Source of the DNA: Neodiprion pinetum
Lineage: Eukaryota; Arthropoda; Insecta; Hymenoptera; Diprionidae
Direction of reading: 5' to 3'
Assembly (NCBI RefSeq): GCF_021155775.2
Contig: NC_060233.1
Span: 8,372,782 to 8,436,781 of the forward strand
DNA: 64,000 bases
The translations under genes were made by a program, and so were the position numbers. Positions 12,615-24,588 of this stretch are shown one piece after another; the first letter of the stretch is position 1, and the number at the start of each line of letters is the position of its first letter. Below the pieces are notes generated by a model. It saw only the letters and a program-made list of their open reading frames with translations, was not told the origin of the DNA and did no database searches.

Positions 12615-14669
12615 ATGTCCAGACCAAGGGAACGCGATGAACAGGAGGCACTCAAGCTGGATGAGCAGTTCAAGGATTCTTTGGCTCGAGTTAGACCTTA
12701 CATTTTAGCCCTCACAGCGCCTGAAGATGTGCAGCTCTGCCGGCTTTGGTTGGATAAACTGAGCTATGCCTCCACGCAACGTGCACTCAGGAATGAGTAT
12801 CTGATGGAACTATGCTGTCAAGTGGAATCTGGACATGTAGGTGGGATGTTTAGCCAACCGCCGCCAAATGGACCTCTGCCAGTGTTAAGGAGATCGTATA
12901 CTCCAATGGTACAGTATCTGAAGTGAAGTGGTTTAAAACAGAGTGTGACAAAGAATATTTGAACGAAATTTAGGTACACGGAAGTTCCTCGTGGAGCGAG
13001 TTATCAGATGCGAGCACAATCCCATATTGCGGATGGCCAAAGAATTATGCAAAGAGCATTCAATGCCAGTTCACCAGGAGTAAAACACCAAACCAAAAAC
13101 GTGACACTGATTCGACCAGTACTGGTCGTTGCGGTCACATCACAAAGAATATCGGTGCATCTCGATGCTACGAGGGAAGTAAAGCGGACAAAAATCAAAT
13201 CGCAATTTACGAACAAAGGATAGAGACCTTGACCACTATTGTGAAAGAACTGCAGATACAAAATGAACGTTTAAATCAAGAACTAAATCGTTTGCAACAA
13301 AATTCTACTGCAAAGGAAGTGCCTCACCTTCACGCTACTATCAAACAATTATCAGCAGAAATTGGAACGTTGAAAGCCAAGTGGGTAACAAAATCCGGTA
13401 ATAAGCTATGTCTAATATGAATCATCAATTTTCTCATCTCTAGACTAATGGAAGTAAAAAAAATGAAGGATTCTCTTGAGGCAAGCAATGAGGAAGCCCT
13501 CCTGCAATGTAAGCAAAGTATGGATGAAAAAATTACAGAGTTGAATATGCAACTGCAAGAATTCCAATGTAAGAATAGTACCTTGGAAAATAATATTGCT
13601 GAGCTGACTGCCAATTTGGAAAAAATTACTAGGGCAAAGGTACAACTGTGTATTACTCTTTGTTGTCAAGTAGTGACAAGCTAACAGAATTTCTAGTTCT
13701 ATTTCAAAATCTATAATGTATACATGATGTTTGAATCAAAGGATGAAGAACTGTGTGCAGTAGAAAGTAGTTGCTCTGAAAAATTGGAAGCTGCACGACA
13801 GCAGCACGAACACTTAATCAAACAGAAGGATGAGGAACTGCAAAAGAAAGATACAGTGATCAGTCGGAAAGAGGAAGAATTGGCATTGATTGAGTTAAAT
13901 AAAAATGCTGAAATTGAAAAACTGAAAACGGAGATTGATGGGCTACAGAAGAACTTGGAGGCAAAAAAAGATGAAGTATGTTCGCAGTTCATGAATTTTT
14001 TATCTGAATCATACGTTTCTTATGTTTCAATAATGCCGCACAATGACCGTATTTTTTCACAGGAAGCTAAATTGAAAGCTATTGTTACTGAGCAGTGCTC
14101 AACAATCCAGCGCGAATTTAATAAAATGAGGGCAAATATGGAAGCGGCGAATCAAAAGCAGAATCAAAACCTTATCAATAAAGTGGCCAGTTTAAAAAAA
14201 GGCATTTTAAAATTGGAAAAAACTAAAGAACGAATGAGCCATGAATATGAGAAGCGCATTTATCATATTTTAAAGGTGCATATTATTTCCCAAATATATT
14301 TTACCCTCTTTTGAGATATTTTTTACAAGTGGCCTACACAATTATTTGCATATCAGGATAAAGAAAACGAAGTTAAAGCCTTGCAGCTACAACTCCAGGG
14401 TCAGCGTAGTGAATTATCGATGTCACTGAGTTCGGAAAAACAGTGCGAGCTAGACAGTCTAGTTGAAAGCTTGGAAGAACGTTACAGATCACTGTTGGCT
14501 GCCGCAGATGTGAGTGCTGGCAACCAAAGGCAAAATTATCTCAAGGTAAAATGTAATAGTGATTTTCACGCTTGTATAAAATAATATATTCTCCTGTTTG
14601 CTTACGAAAATTTATGATTCCTTTCAGAAAATGAGGGTGCTAGAATCAGAGCCCGCGTGTTTTACCTAA
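12615..14669 (+). CDS. CEP112: CEP112-like centrosomal coiled-coil protein
   Basis: Likely exons: 12615-12908, 12974-13380, 13444-13639, one beginning between about 13697 and 13756 and ending 13975, 14063-14275, 14357-14545 and 14628-14669. The product is roughly 520 residues. The first 98 residues match the DUF4485 domain that opens vertebrate CEP112 (KFKD-like QFKDSLARVRPYIL, CRLWLDKLSY, PPPNGPLPVLRRSYTP). From about residue 175 the protein is almost entirely heptad-like Glu/Lys/Leu-rich coiled coil. Human CEP112 is about 955 residues, so this form has a much shorter rod. The start of exon 4 is uncertain: the open frame runs back to an ag at 13696, or the exon may begin after tcaaag at 13755. 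The gene lies 843 bases upstream of IFT140 on the same strand. The role at centrioles or centrosomes is inferred from the family. Confidence 0.82.
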
Positions 14670-15512
14670 GTACTTTAAATGTCGTCGGTTGATATTGTAA
14701 TTCATTTTTGAAGGTAAATTTGTTTATATCGTGAAATTCTTATCAACATTTTATAATAAACGAAATGCTATATTTTAACTGAAATTGAAATTCAACACCG
14801 AGTAAATGAATATAAAGATATTTCAAAAGGTTGGAAAAAATTAAACTTCAACATACATATATAAGAATTTACTATTTGCAATTTTTGTTAAAATACATAT
14901 AACTAAATAAGTTGAATGTTCTTTATTTTGGGAAATGTATGATGCATTCTAAATGAATCGCTTGTTAACAGTTAGGTGACCCAAATGACCCAAATTTTCT
15001 TGCAGTGAAAATCCGCCATGCGCGTTTTCGATCAAATAGGAAACTAGTAGAATTCTAGAAAAATCAAGTAAAAAAGAACCGAGGGAACTCTTGGTTTAAG
15101 AAAAAAAAAACTGCTAAATAAATCTGTCGATCTGTTGAATAATTAACGAATTTTAATCCCGTATACGTGCTCAATTGTAACAAAACTTGACTAACTATTT
15201 CTACGTCAAGTGCTTGTTTACACGAAATGTCAAACGATCGATACACAATTGATTTTGCTATGAATTCGTTATCGAGAAACAACCCAAGCGAGCTTAGAAC
15301 GTTTGAAAAACCGTAAATTTTGTCATTGATATCAGAGCTTCTAGACCGAATCAGTCGATATTAGGCGCCGGTTGTGATCTAACCTATCGTAGTTTCACGA
15401 AAATGCTTACATTTAGTGTTACATCTGATACTGAAATAATTTCAGACCCTCGTTTGCCTTGAGCCGATTTGGGTAATTCAAACGCCACGATTAAATTGGA
15501 GAGCATTTCATA
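14670..15512. other. Intergenic, CEP112 to IFT140
   Basis: AT-rich spacer of 843 bases holding the CEP112 3' end and the IFT140 promoter. I looked for an RFX X-box, common before ciliary genes, and saw only a weak imperfect candidate (gttatcgagaaac, about 15269). Confidence 0.5.
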
Positions 15513-18500
15513 ATGTCGCTGTATTTTGATACTCGAGTACAAAATCCTGAGACTGCTTCTATTAGTACATACGCTGCGTGGCATCCGAACTATCCGCTGT
15601 TAGCTGTCGCTGCTTATTCGCAAGACAAAGGAGGGTTTGTTACAATTTACGATGACTTGGGCGAGCCTCTGCAGGATGTAGAATCACCCGCGCACTCTGT
15701 CGCCCAAGTCACCGCCATTGGGTGGCATCATGATAGACGTTGGCTAGCTGCTGGATGGGAAAGTGGGGAACTTCGGGTTGGTATAAACCAGCCAATATTA
15801 TTATTGCAGTCCGTAGTATAATATGCTTTAAATAATTATAAACCCTCATCTTGTTATTCAGGTTTGGCCGGGTGATTCTGGGGCGAATGAATTTAACATT
15901 ATCGTCACGCCACATCGAGATCCTATTACAATATTGGAGTGGAGCCAGCATGGTGGACGACTTGTGTCCGCTGATACAGCTGGCTCTTTGATAGGATGGA
16001 AAATAGACCCAAGAGGACAGCTTCTAATGGTGTTTCACCATGAATTAAAAGATTCTTTCACTCACATAGCGTTCAAAGTCGTTCCATCGAAGCCAGTTAT
16101 TGATATTAAGTATGTAACGCAATCATTTCCCATAAAGTTGAAGATATTTACTTTGTTTCTAGTGTTTCTTGTAATCTCAAGAAAGCAGTGACTGTACTCT
16201 TTACCTCGAATATAACTGTGGTATTATAATATTATAGTGGCCTGGCAAAGGCAGCAGTAGCTGGTGACGAAAGGGCGCTAGATCTTTTTAGTTCTTGGCG
16301 ACCAAGAACGGCAGCTCCCGTTGCAGTTACAACGCAAAGAGATAATCACGCTTTTTACATCGGAACTATGAATGGGGTGGTATATTTTGTTGATAGTCAA
16401 GGGCAATGTATTGAAGTACTGAACACGGATGGTGCTACTTTGCATTGTTTGCTACACCATCAATCACGAGACTCTGTAGTCATGATGACGGAAGGGCTGA
16501 ATATTGGGCATTTTCAAGCAGATCCTATCACTGGTCGCCTCACCGAGCTCACCAAAGTAAGGAATCGTTCTTCATCTCGTAGCAAAATTTATTCGCTATC
16601 AAATGATGTAAAATTTTTCAAAAACTGACAACTTTCAGGTGAAATTAAGTGGCAAGACCGACATGTCTCGATCCGGTCCCGCTCTTTGTTGGGCAGGTAC
16701 AAATACTCTGGCTGTATTAACAGGGGAACTAGCTATCAGATGCTGGGATCTCCATACCGGAGATACTTATGTCTTATCACCACCAGACACCAGTAATGGA
16801 AACATTGCAACGCCTCAAGAGATCTGCACGAGTCTATCGTACTGCAAAAATAATGGTATTGAATTCAATGAACTAATAAATATAACAAATTTTTTTTGTA
16901 ATTCTTTGTCTCCTTGGACCTATATTCTCAATTCTGGTTCCAGAAACCCTAGCAGCTGGTACAAATTTGGGAACAATTTATCTCTGGAAACATAAAAATG
17001 CTTCAGATGCAGAGGATAACGGCTGGCCAGCAATTCCAGAATCCTGTACAATTCATGGCACAGTAAAACAGCTCGCGTGGGGTGCCACAATACTTAGAAA
17101 TCCTCTTCTGGTTGTCAATTGCATAACGAACGTTTTCATTTTGCGACAGCAGCCAATGTGCGCTGCTTACAATGATAATATATGCGCCAGCCAGTTGGCA
17201 CCCAAGCAAATCCTGCTGGAAACGCATGGTCAAAATTATGTTCTGAAAACTGACCTGCAGGTACAGGTTGTAGCGGTGAATAAAGATTATGTTGCCGTTT
17301 CTTCTGGGAGACAAATTGCCGTTTATAAATTGAGCAGGGAAAATTCCATATCCACTACATTCGTCGGATCCTTCAATTGCGACACGGAGAAAATACTGAT
17401 TTATGAAAGTACTCTAATTGTGCTGACGCCGCTCGTCATTCAACTGAGATCTATAGAAGGCAGTCTAACTCAAACGCTGCCTACATCCCCTGAAGAGGGT
17501 GAACCAATTACAATGGAGCTAACTAGCCGATATCTGACAGTTGCTTCACTGAATGGGATTCTTAAAATTTGGGACGTGAGCAAGAGAGAAGCCAAATTGT
17601 ACACAAGGGCTAAAGCTGTTTTTGAAGCCATTGATGATTTTGCCGAAATCATTGAAGCTAGGTGCAACTCTGACTGCAGATGCGTTTCAATCACTGTTGC
17701 AATGGCTAATTTAATGCCTAGCTCGATTTTTTATGTTTGGGATATCGAAAGCGATCAGATCTATGAATATAATTTTGCTGATCCCGAAGATGGGCATGAA
17801 GAATCTCCTACGTAAGTCGTCGCACCTGACTATAGCAAAGAGAGCTGAGTCGCTTTTTTTTCAAGCTTCTACCTTATTTTATTGTAATTATTCTTAGAGC
17901 AATCCAGTGCAAAGGTCGATTAGTGACTTCTCATTGTTGGGACGATGATGATCCAAGACTTTTAGTCTGCCGTGCACAAAAGTTGGATTCTGCGAACTCA
18001 AGACCTCCATCACAAATAATACCCACCCCTGCTCAGGTACGACTACTGTATTCAAGATTCGTTAAACATTTGTGTCATCCTAAAATTTCCTATTTAGTAT
18101 AATTACGAGTTTGTTATTTGTATTTTACGTAAAGTTAACGCAATTTATATCGATTCCAGGAACCATTAACAAGTGTTGTGTTGATAACAATGTTTGCAAC
18201 ATCAGATCATGGGATTGTAGTACAAGATGTACGTTCAGTAAAAGATGAAAACTGCAGATTGTTGGGAGTTCGCACTCCGCATATAATGATTTTGAATTCA
18301 GAAGTAACATTTGACAATGAGAGTAAAGTACGTTATATAGTAATGCGCGATTTTGAAGAACTTGGCGTATGTGATACGGTGACAAAAAAAGCAATCCTAG
18401 ATTTTAGTTTCTATATAAGTATAGCCAACATGGACGAAGCCTTCAAAGCGATCAAAACAATTCAAAATGAAGCCATTTGGAAAAGTCTGGCAAGAATGTG

Positions 18501-20749
18501 TGTCAAAACCAAACAGCTGAATATGGCTTCACTCTGCCTAGGCCATATGAAGCATGCCCGAGGAGCTAGAGCCTTGAGAGAAGCGATGCAAGACGACGAT
18601 TTAAACTTGGACGCAAAATGTGGCATATTGGCAGTTCAGCTTGGTTTATATGTGAGAATGAACAATTTTCATGCATAATATTGGTCAGAACAAATACATC
18701 CACAAAATATATATTGATCTTAAGTTCAGAAAAATAAACATATATATTTTTCAGGAAGATGCAGAGCGTCTTTTTCGAGATGCGAATAGATTGGATCTTT
18801 TGTGTTCTATGTTAGAAGCACGTAACAAGTATGAGGAGTCTATAGATCTGGCAATAAAGGAAAACAAAATCCGTGAGAAAACAAGCTATTATAATTACGC
18901 AAAGGCTCTTGAACAGGAAGGCAAGATATCAGAGGCAATAGAGATGTACACAAAGGCAGATTGTCACAGATTTGAAGTACCGCGGATGCTTCTGTCTAGG
19001 CCGAGAGAATTACAAGCATACTTGTCTAACTCAGACGACCAGTGAGTATTTGTTGAATTTAGAAACAACTGGCACATTGTATTTACTGCGACTCATAAAC
19101 CTACTCTCGCATAATTCAGGGAAATACATATCTGGCATGCACAGTATATTGAATCAACTGGTGATATGGAGGCAGCATTGCGTCTTTACGAAAGTGCAAA
19201 CGACACCTTAGCCATGACTCGTTTATTGTGTTATCTTGGGCGTGACGAAGAAGTATCCGAGCTTGTTACTAGGACTAATCATGCAGCTTCTGCCTACCAT
19301 CTTGCTGCACATCACGAGTCAAGAAATAACATAGCACGAGCTGTACATTTTTATAGTGCAGCTAAGGCGTATACCAATGCAATTCGTATTTGCAAGGTAA
19401 GTCAAAATTTTGTGGATTAATCTAATTTTCTTGACCTCAACTCCAAATGATCTATTTGTAATAGGAAAACGACATGACTGAGGAGTTGTGGCCTTTGGCT
19501 ATGCTGGCGCCGCGTCACGCGCAAATTGACGTAGCAAAATATTTCGAAGAAGCTGAGCAGCCCGATAAAGCTGTTCTGTTATATCATAAAGCTGGGATGC
19601 TTCACAAGGCCTTAGATCTGGCATTCAAAACGCAGCAGTATAATGCTTTACAGTTGATAACTATGGATATAAATGCAGACTCAGATCCGGCGTTGATTAG
19701 GAAATGCGCAGACTATTTTGTACAGAATGAACAGATAGACAAAGCTGTTGATTTACTTGCAACTGGTAAATATTACATGGAAGCATTAGAATTAATACAA
19801 GCTCACAATATTGTACTCACCGAGGATTTGGCAGAGAAATTGACATTAGAGAAAATTGATAATAACATGGAAAGAGAACAGATCCGAACTTCGACGTTAG
19901 AGAAAATAGGAGAAATTGCATTCTCCCAAGGGAATTATCATCTGGCTACTAAAAAGTTCACTCAAGCTGGAAATAAACTCAGAGCTATGAAAGCTCTTCT
20001 GAAGTCAGGTGATACAGAGAAAATTTGTTTCTTTGCCCAAGTCTCGCGACAGCGAGAGATTTATATTATGGCTGGAAACTATCTACAGTCATTAGATTGG
20101 CAAAATCAACCAGAAGTTTTAAAGAACATAATAAATTTCTACTCGAAAGGTAAAGCGATGGATTTACTGGCAAATTTTTATGTCGCATGTGCCCAGGTTG
20201 AAATAGATGAATTTCAAAATTACGAAAAAGCATTCGATGCTCTTAATCAGGCGAGCAGATGCTTATCAAAGGTCACTACGCCTCGTGATCGAAACTTGCA
20301 CAAAAGGGCCAATGATATGGTTAATAATAGAATGGCAACCATAAAACGCTATTTGGACATCAAAAAGTGAGTATTTGACTTGAATTACAGATGTGCATTT
20401 ACTTGCAATTTTATTGACAATGAATATTGTCAACAGACTCTTTGAACACGGTGAGACTGAAGCAGCAGTGTCTCAAGCTCGCCAACTGATAGAGTCGCAG
20501 GGGAGCGATTTAGAACAATCTGTACGACGTGGTGACTTGTTTGCGACATTGACACAGCATTACGCGAACATAGGAGAGACTGAAAAGGCGCGTGGAACAA
20601 TCGAAGAGTTAAAACGGCTCGTACCTGGAATAAATTTGAGTTATTACTACAACGTAAATTTATTGGAGGCCTTAGGATATAAGATTAACATTCAAAGGCA
20701 GGATAGTTCTGACAAAGACGATGGTATAGAAGAATTACTAGGCGAATAA
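15513..20749 (+). CDS. IFT140: Intraflagellar transport protein 140 (IFT-A subunit)
   Basis: Eleven exons: 15513-15776, 15862-16109, 16238-16556, 16639-16855, 16944-17811, 17898-18036, 18160-18651, 18755-19041, 19120-19396, 19465-20366 and 20437-20749. They join in phase to 1441 residues (human 1462; the fly ortholog is rempA). The N-terminal half carries WD-like blades: AAWHPNYPLLAVA, IGWHHDRRWLAAGWESGEL, LEWSQHGGRLVSADTAGSL, SYCKNNETLAAGTNLGTIYLW, LNGILKIWDV. The C-terminal half is TPR-like helical repeats (AERLFRDANRLDLL, WHAQYIESTGDMEAAL, ARAVHFYSAAKAY, QPDKAVLLYHKAGML). The family is a core subunit of IFT-A, needed for retrograde transport in cilia; in insects this mainly means sensory neurons and sperm. 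The ATG at 15513 opens the canonical MSLYFDTR N-terminus. No exon appears to be missing. Confidence 0.96.
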
Positions 20750-21781
20750 TATTTTCCATTCAATTATCGGGAGTTTCATAAATGAAAGAAGTTACTGCTC
20801 GAACAAATGTGTAAGTGAATTTTGTCAATTCGATTAAACTAATCCGTCCAATGAAAACTGCGTGAAAATATCAGTAGAGCGTAGTAATAGAAACATTAGT
20901 GCATTAGATCTTATATTTACGCGAAATTCCGTTCGCATATTCAATCCGTCCATTTGGTGTTTGTTTTCACCCAGCGCTCGGTGTTATTTTTTAAGAGAAC
21001 GGGAATAACAGAAATTAAACGCGATTCTAGAAAACCATTTAATTTTTATTTACCAAGACCTAACTTAATAATTACAGTCTTATTTGTTTTCATTTTTTTT
21101 TTTTGTTTCCTCACATAATATACAAAGTCTTGATGAACAGCCAGAATAAGCTTAAAATGTAACTAGTTTCGGGTAATATTATACTTTAGGTGATTGAACA
21201 ATAAATAGGAAATATAAAACACATTGACTAATGAACAAGAATAAAAAATTAAATGAAAGAACGCAATCAATGTGTCTCGTTAAGTTATTAAAAATCGAAC
21301 ATCGTAAATCAAGAAGAATGCAATGGAAAGAAAAAATGAAAAATCAACAGTATCCCTTAAAATACTAACCAAATATTGGAACTAGGCATATCTCGTTATG
21401 CTCTTAACAAGTGCTAAAAATGTGCAAAACCTAGTAGACTCACAAGTGGTGATAGTGACTCAACAGTTCATTTCACCAAAGCCTAGAGCGCTTGTACTTG
21501 TTCCATTTCAAGTGCACATATTATAAACTTAATACTTAAATTTTGATCCAAACTAAAATTGGCTGAGTGCATAATATTATGTGGTAATGTTACACCAAAG
21601 TCTATTCTTCTAACGTTTTTTTTTCCGGCTTTTTTTTCACTGTTTCTTTCATAATTAAAAATCACACATTGACATAATAGTAGAAAATGATAAGAACGGT
21701 AAAATGTATCGCAATAATATCGTCAGCAGGTATTTTAAAATGACATGGGAAACATATTTCATTTGAGATTAAAATATTTCT
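20750..21781. other. Convergent 3' region of IFT140 and NASP
   Basis: IFT140 (plus) and NASP (minus) end tail to tail with about 1.0 kb between stop codons. The interval is AT-rich, with ttttattt tracts that could act as polyadenylation signals for the minus-strand gene. No other gene seen. Confidence 0.6.
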
Positions 21782-23393
21782 TCAAGAAGTCGGTTTCTTG
21801 GATGGTGTTTCAATTTCCAATTTATCAGATTCATCCGCCTTGCGTTTCTTCCGGACAAGGTGCGAGATATCACTGGCAGGCTTTGCTTGATTTGTGGAGG
21901 TTGATTCGGCGCTAGAACTGGCACCGTCTCCACTCGGACCGGCGCCATTGAGACAGTCAGCGGCTACTTTACTCTTTATACCTTCGACCATGGCCTTGCA
22001 CGCTTCTTCCTTGAAGTCTTTCATATCTGCGATCTTTTCTTGAATTTCAGGTAGCAGTTCCTTCAATTCCTTTATTTCACCTTCGACAGTGTAGAACGGA
22101 TCATCTTTCTTGTGGGAATCCTTACTTTCTTCGAGCTGTTGAATATGCGCTTGCAGGAGCGAAGTAGCTTCGTTGAATTGTTCAATACTAGAGTCAAATT
22201 CGTTTGCTAACGAGTAAGCCAATCCAAGCTGGTAATATGTTTCGGCGATGGCCCTTGGATCACAGGGTTCAATCTTTGCCAAGAGGTCTAAGCAGGCTTG
22301 TAAGTCGGTCAATGCTCCCTGCTGATTACCACTTTCCATCGCTACTTCTCCAAGTAATCTGTGTGCTTCAGCCAAATGTTTCCAGCCAGGTGGTCCACGT
22401 TTTAGTAGAATCAATTTTCCCGACTCCAGCACCTCCCACGCGAGCTGCAGGTTGTTAATATCATCGTCATCTTCATCTTTTGAAACATCTTCACCTTCCT
22501 CATCTTCGTTTATAGATGCTTCGCCGTTTTGAGTTACCTTTGAAACTTCTTTGTCACTGGAAGTTGAAGCTGATGGAGTTTCAGAGGATACGATTTTTTC
22601 TTTCGACTCTGTGCTATCAGGTTTTTTGTCTGCTACCTTAGTTTTTTCATTATGTTCCACATCTTTTTTTGAATCCTCCGAAGTCGAAGGCACTTTAGTC
22701 TCATCTTTATTAGCAGTTTTATCTTTATCAACTCCGGTAGTAGACTCTTCTTTACTTGGAGCGACAGAATTTTTGGTCGCTTCGCTAGTTGTTTTCGTTT
22801 GCGTTTCTACTTTTGCTTCTGTCAAGCTATCGCCCTTAGCCTTTGGCGTTGTATCTGTTTTCGTGTTTGCTTCATTGTTGGTCAAGGTCACCTGTATCAA
22901 GATGAAAATCCAATTTAGTATTTCGCAAAGCAAGCAATAAAAAAATTTGTATTTATTGGTGTTTCACTGTCAAACCTCCGACAGTTCAACCAGAGGATAC
23001 AAATCTTACCTTTTCCGCATGTGTAGCAGCGCCATTAGATTTCTTGACTCCGTTTTCCTCATCATCAGTCTCATTATCATCTTCTTTTTCCTCGTTTACG
23101 TTATTGTCATCTTCATCGACTTCGTCCTCAGCTTCCACTTCATCGGAACCAGGAACTGCACCACCTAACACCTCGGTTTCTTCTCTGGCTAAAGCCAGAA
23201 GAGCTCTTCCATAGAGAAGGTATGGTTCCGCGAGTTCGTCGGCAGTTTCTCCATACTTCTGTGCCAGTAGTTCGCATGCCTGGGCAAGGGCTGTAACTGC
23301 CATTCCATAATCGCGAACTAGGAGGTGACGTTTACCCTGAGATATTGCTGTTACGGGATCAGTGAAGAGTGCGTTTTCTGCTACGTCAGCCAT
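21782..23393 (-). CDS. NASP: NASP-family histone chaperone (SHNi-TPR)
   Basis: Two coding exons, 23393-23010 and 22891-21782, joined in phase 0 to 497 residues. The ATG comes immediately after an acceptor (tttactttcag|ATGG), so an untranslated first exon lies upstream. Residues 10-70 form the first TPR (AISQGKRHLLVRDYGMAVTA), followed by an acidic stretch, a long Thr/Lys/Glu-rich low-complexity insertion to about residue 270, then the other TPRs (LAEAHRLLGEVAMESGNQQG, ETYYQLGLAYSLANEFDSSI). The C-terminus carries a basic nuclear-localisation motif (VRKKRKADES). The SHNi-TPR arrangement, with one TPR interrupted by acidic sequence, is diagnostic of NASP/Sim3/Hif1, which bind H3-H4 and linker histones before deposition on chromatin. 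The acidic insertion is the part expected to vary between species. Confidence 0.93.
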
Positions 23394-24588
23394 CTGAAAG
23401 TAAAACAAGTATAAGTAACAGTTCAGAATCGTTGGTGTTGAAAACTTGATTACGAAACTAATTCTAATTGCTAAAACTGTAAGCTCCAAACTTCAATTTC
23501 CTTTACATTTATCGAACAGATCAATGTACCGCGGTTTCGGACATAATTATAAGTTGAGGGGTTGGAATAGAGAGAAGACACATTTGTCTCAAGATTTGAA
23601 AATGATTAGTTAACCGAATTATCTGTAGACGCATGCTGAGAAGTGCATTAGTCGAAAAATATACGATATTTTCATCATATTTCCATAGTCATAATGTCAG
23701 CTCAGTTGCAAAACGATCCGTAAAAGCCAAATTCACGAAATTTCGCTTTCAGGCACGCAGGAGGCTACAGTTCTATACTTAGCTAAAAACCAAGATCAAT
23801 GATGCGAACAAAATACTTAATAAGACTGGAGAAATGTATTTCATCAAATACAAGTCTTTTTACATTTTTTTGTCAATCATTTACAAGATCAGAGTCATCA
23901 TGATAACTTTTGTCTCTTTTCTATCAGGTTCGATTATTTCGACCAGTGATCTACAGTCTATGAAAATATTGCTGTCGCTCTAAACGGATTTGAAAGCCAA
24001 TGACAGAGCATATTGGAGTGACGAGTGTTTCGTCTGTCTTGAATTACTTATAACTAGACTCTCATCAAACATATCCCTGAATACCGTGTGAACGAACTAA
24101 TTCGTCGACCATTCGTCTAGTCTCGTGCATCAGACTACACAACAAACACACGTGATAACAACACGAACTTCAAAGGACAACGTTACTTGACAATGCTGGA
24201 GACTGACCTGATTTCCCGTAGAGGAATCAACCGTAATATGGTCCAAGCGATAGTGCCTATCGAGGCAGACCATTAATGGTACGGACCACGAGATGAGCAC
24301 GAAGGATCATCGAATCGTCTCATGGTCTACGACTTTTCTAATAACATACCAGACGAGGGAACGATTAAACGCGCGGTGTCCGTAGCATCCGGAGGTCTAC
24401 ATCCTGGGGGCGCGACGCCCGGCGTCTAAGTTCGATTTTTCAAACCCACCCCCCTCCCCCAACCGACGCTTGCCGACGCGCCGTCGCTACCTTCGACCAA
24501 AACCCAAAGCGAGTCAGTCGGTGGGTTGTTCCAAACCGAGGTTCGTAACGACTGGACGAGTTCAGTGGGCGGTTGGGGTCGGACAGGG
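23394..24588. other. Divergent promoter region, NASP and tetraspan gene
   Basis: Head-to-head spacing of about 1.2 kb between the NASP start (minus) and the start of the four-span gene (plus). The last 200 bases become clearly GC-richer and CpG-rich (24380-24590), as expected for a leader exon or promoter of the plus-strand gene. The NASP leader exon should lie in the first part. Confidence 0.5.

Noticed and set aside
14670..15512. Possible RFX X-box before IFT140
   Set aside because: The only candidate (about 15269) mismatches the second half-site, so it is not reported as a regulatory site.
22204..22940. Plus-strand Val/Ser-rich frames over NASP
   Set aside because: Shadow of the Thr/Lys/Glu-rich NASP insertion read on the other strand.
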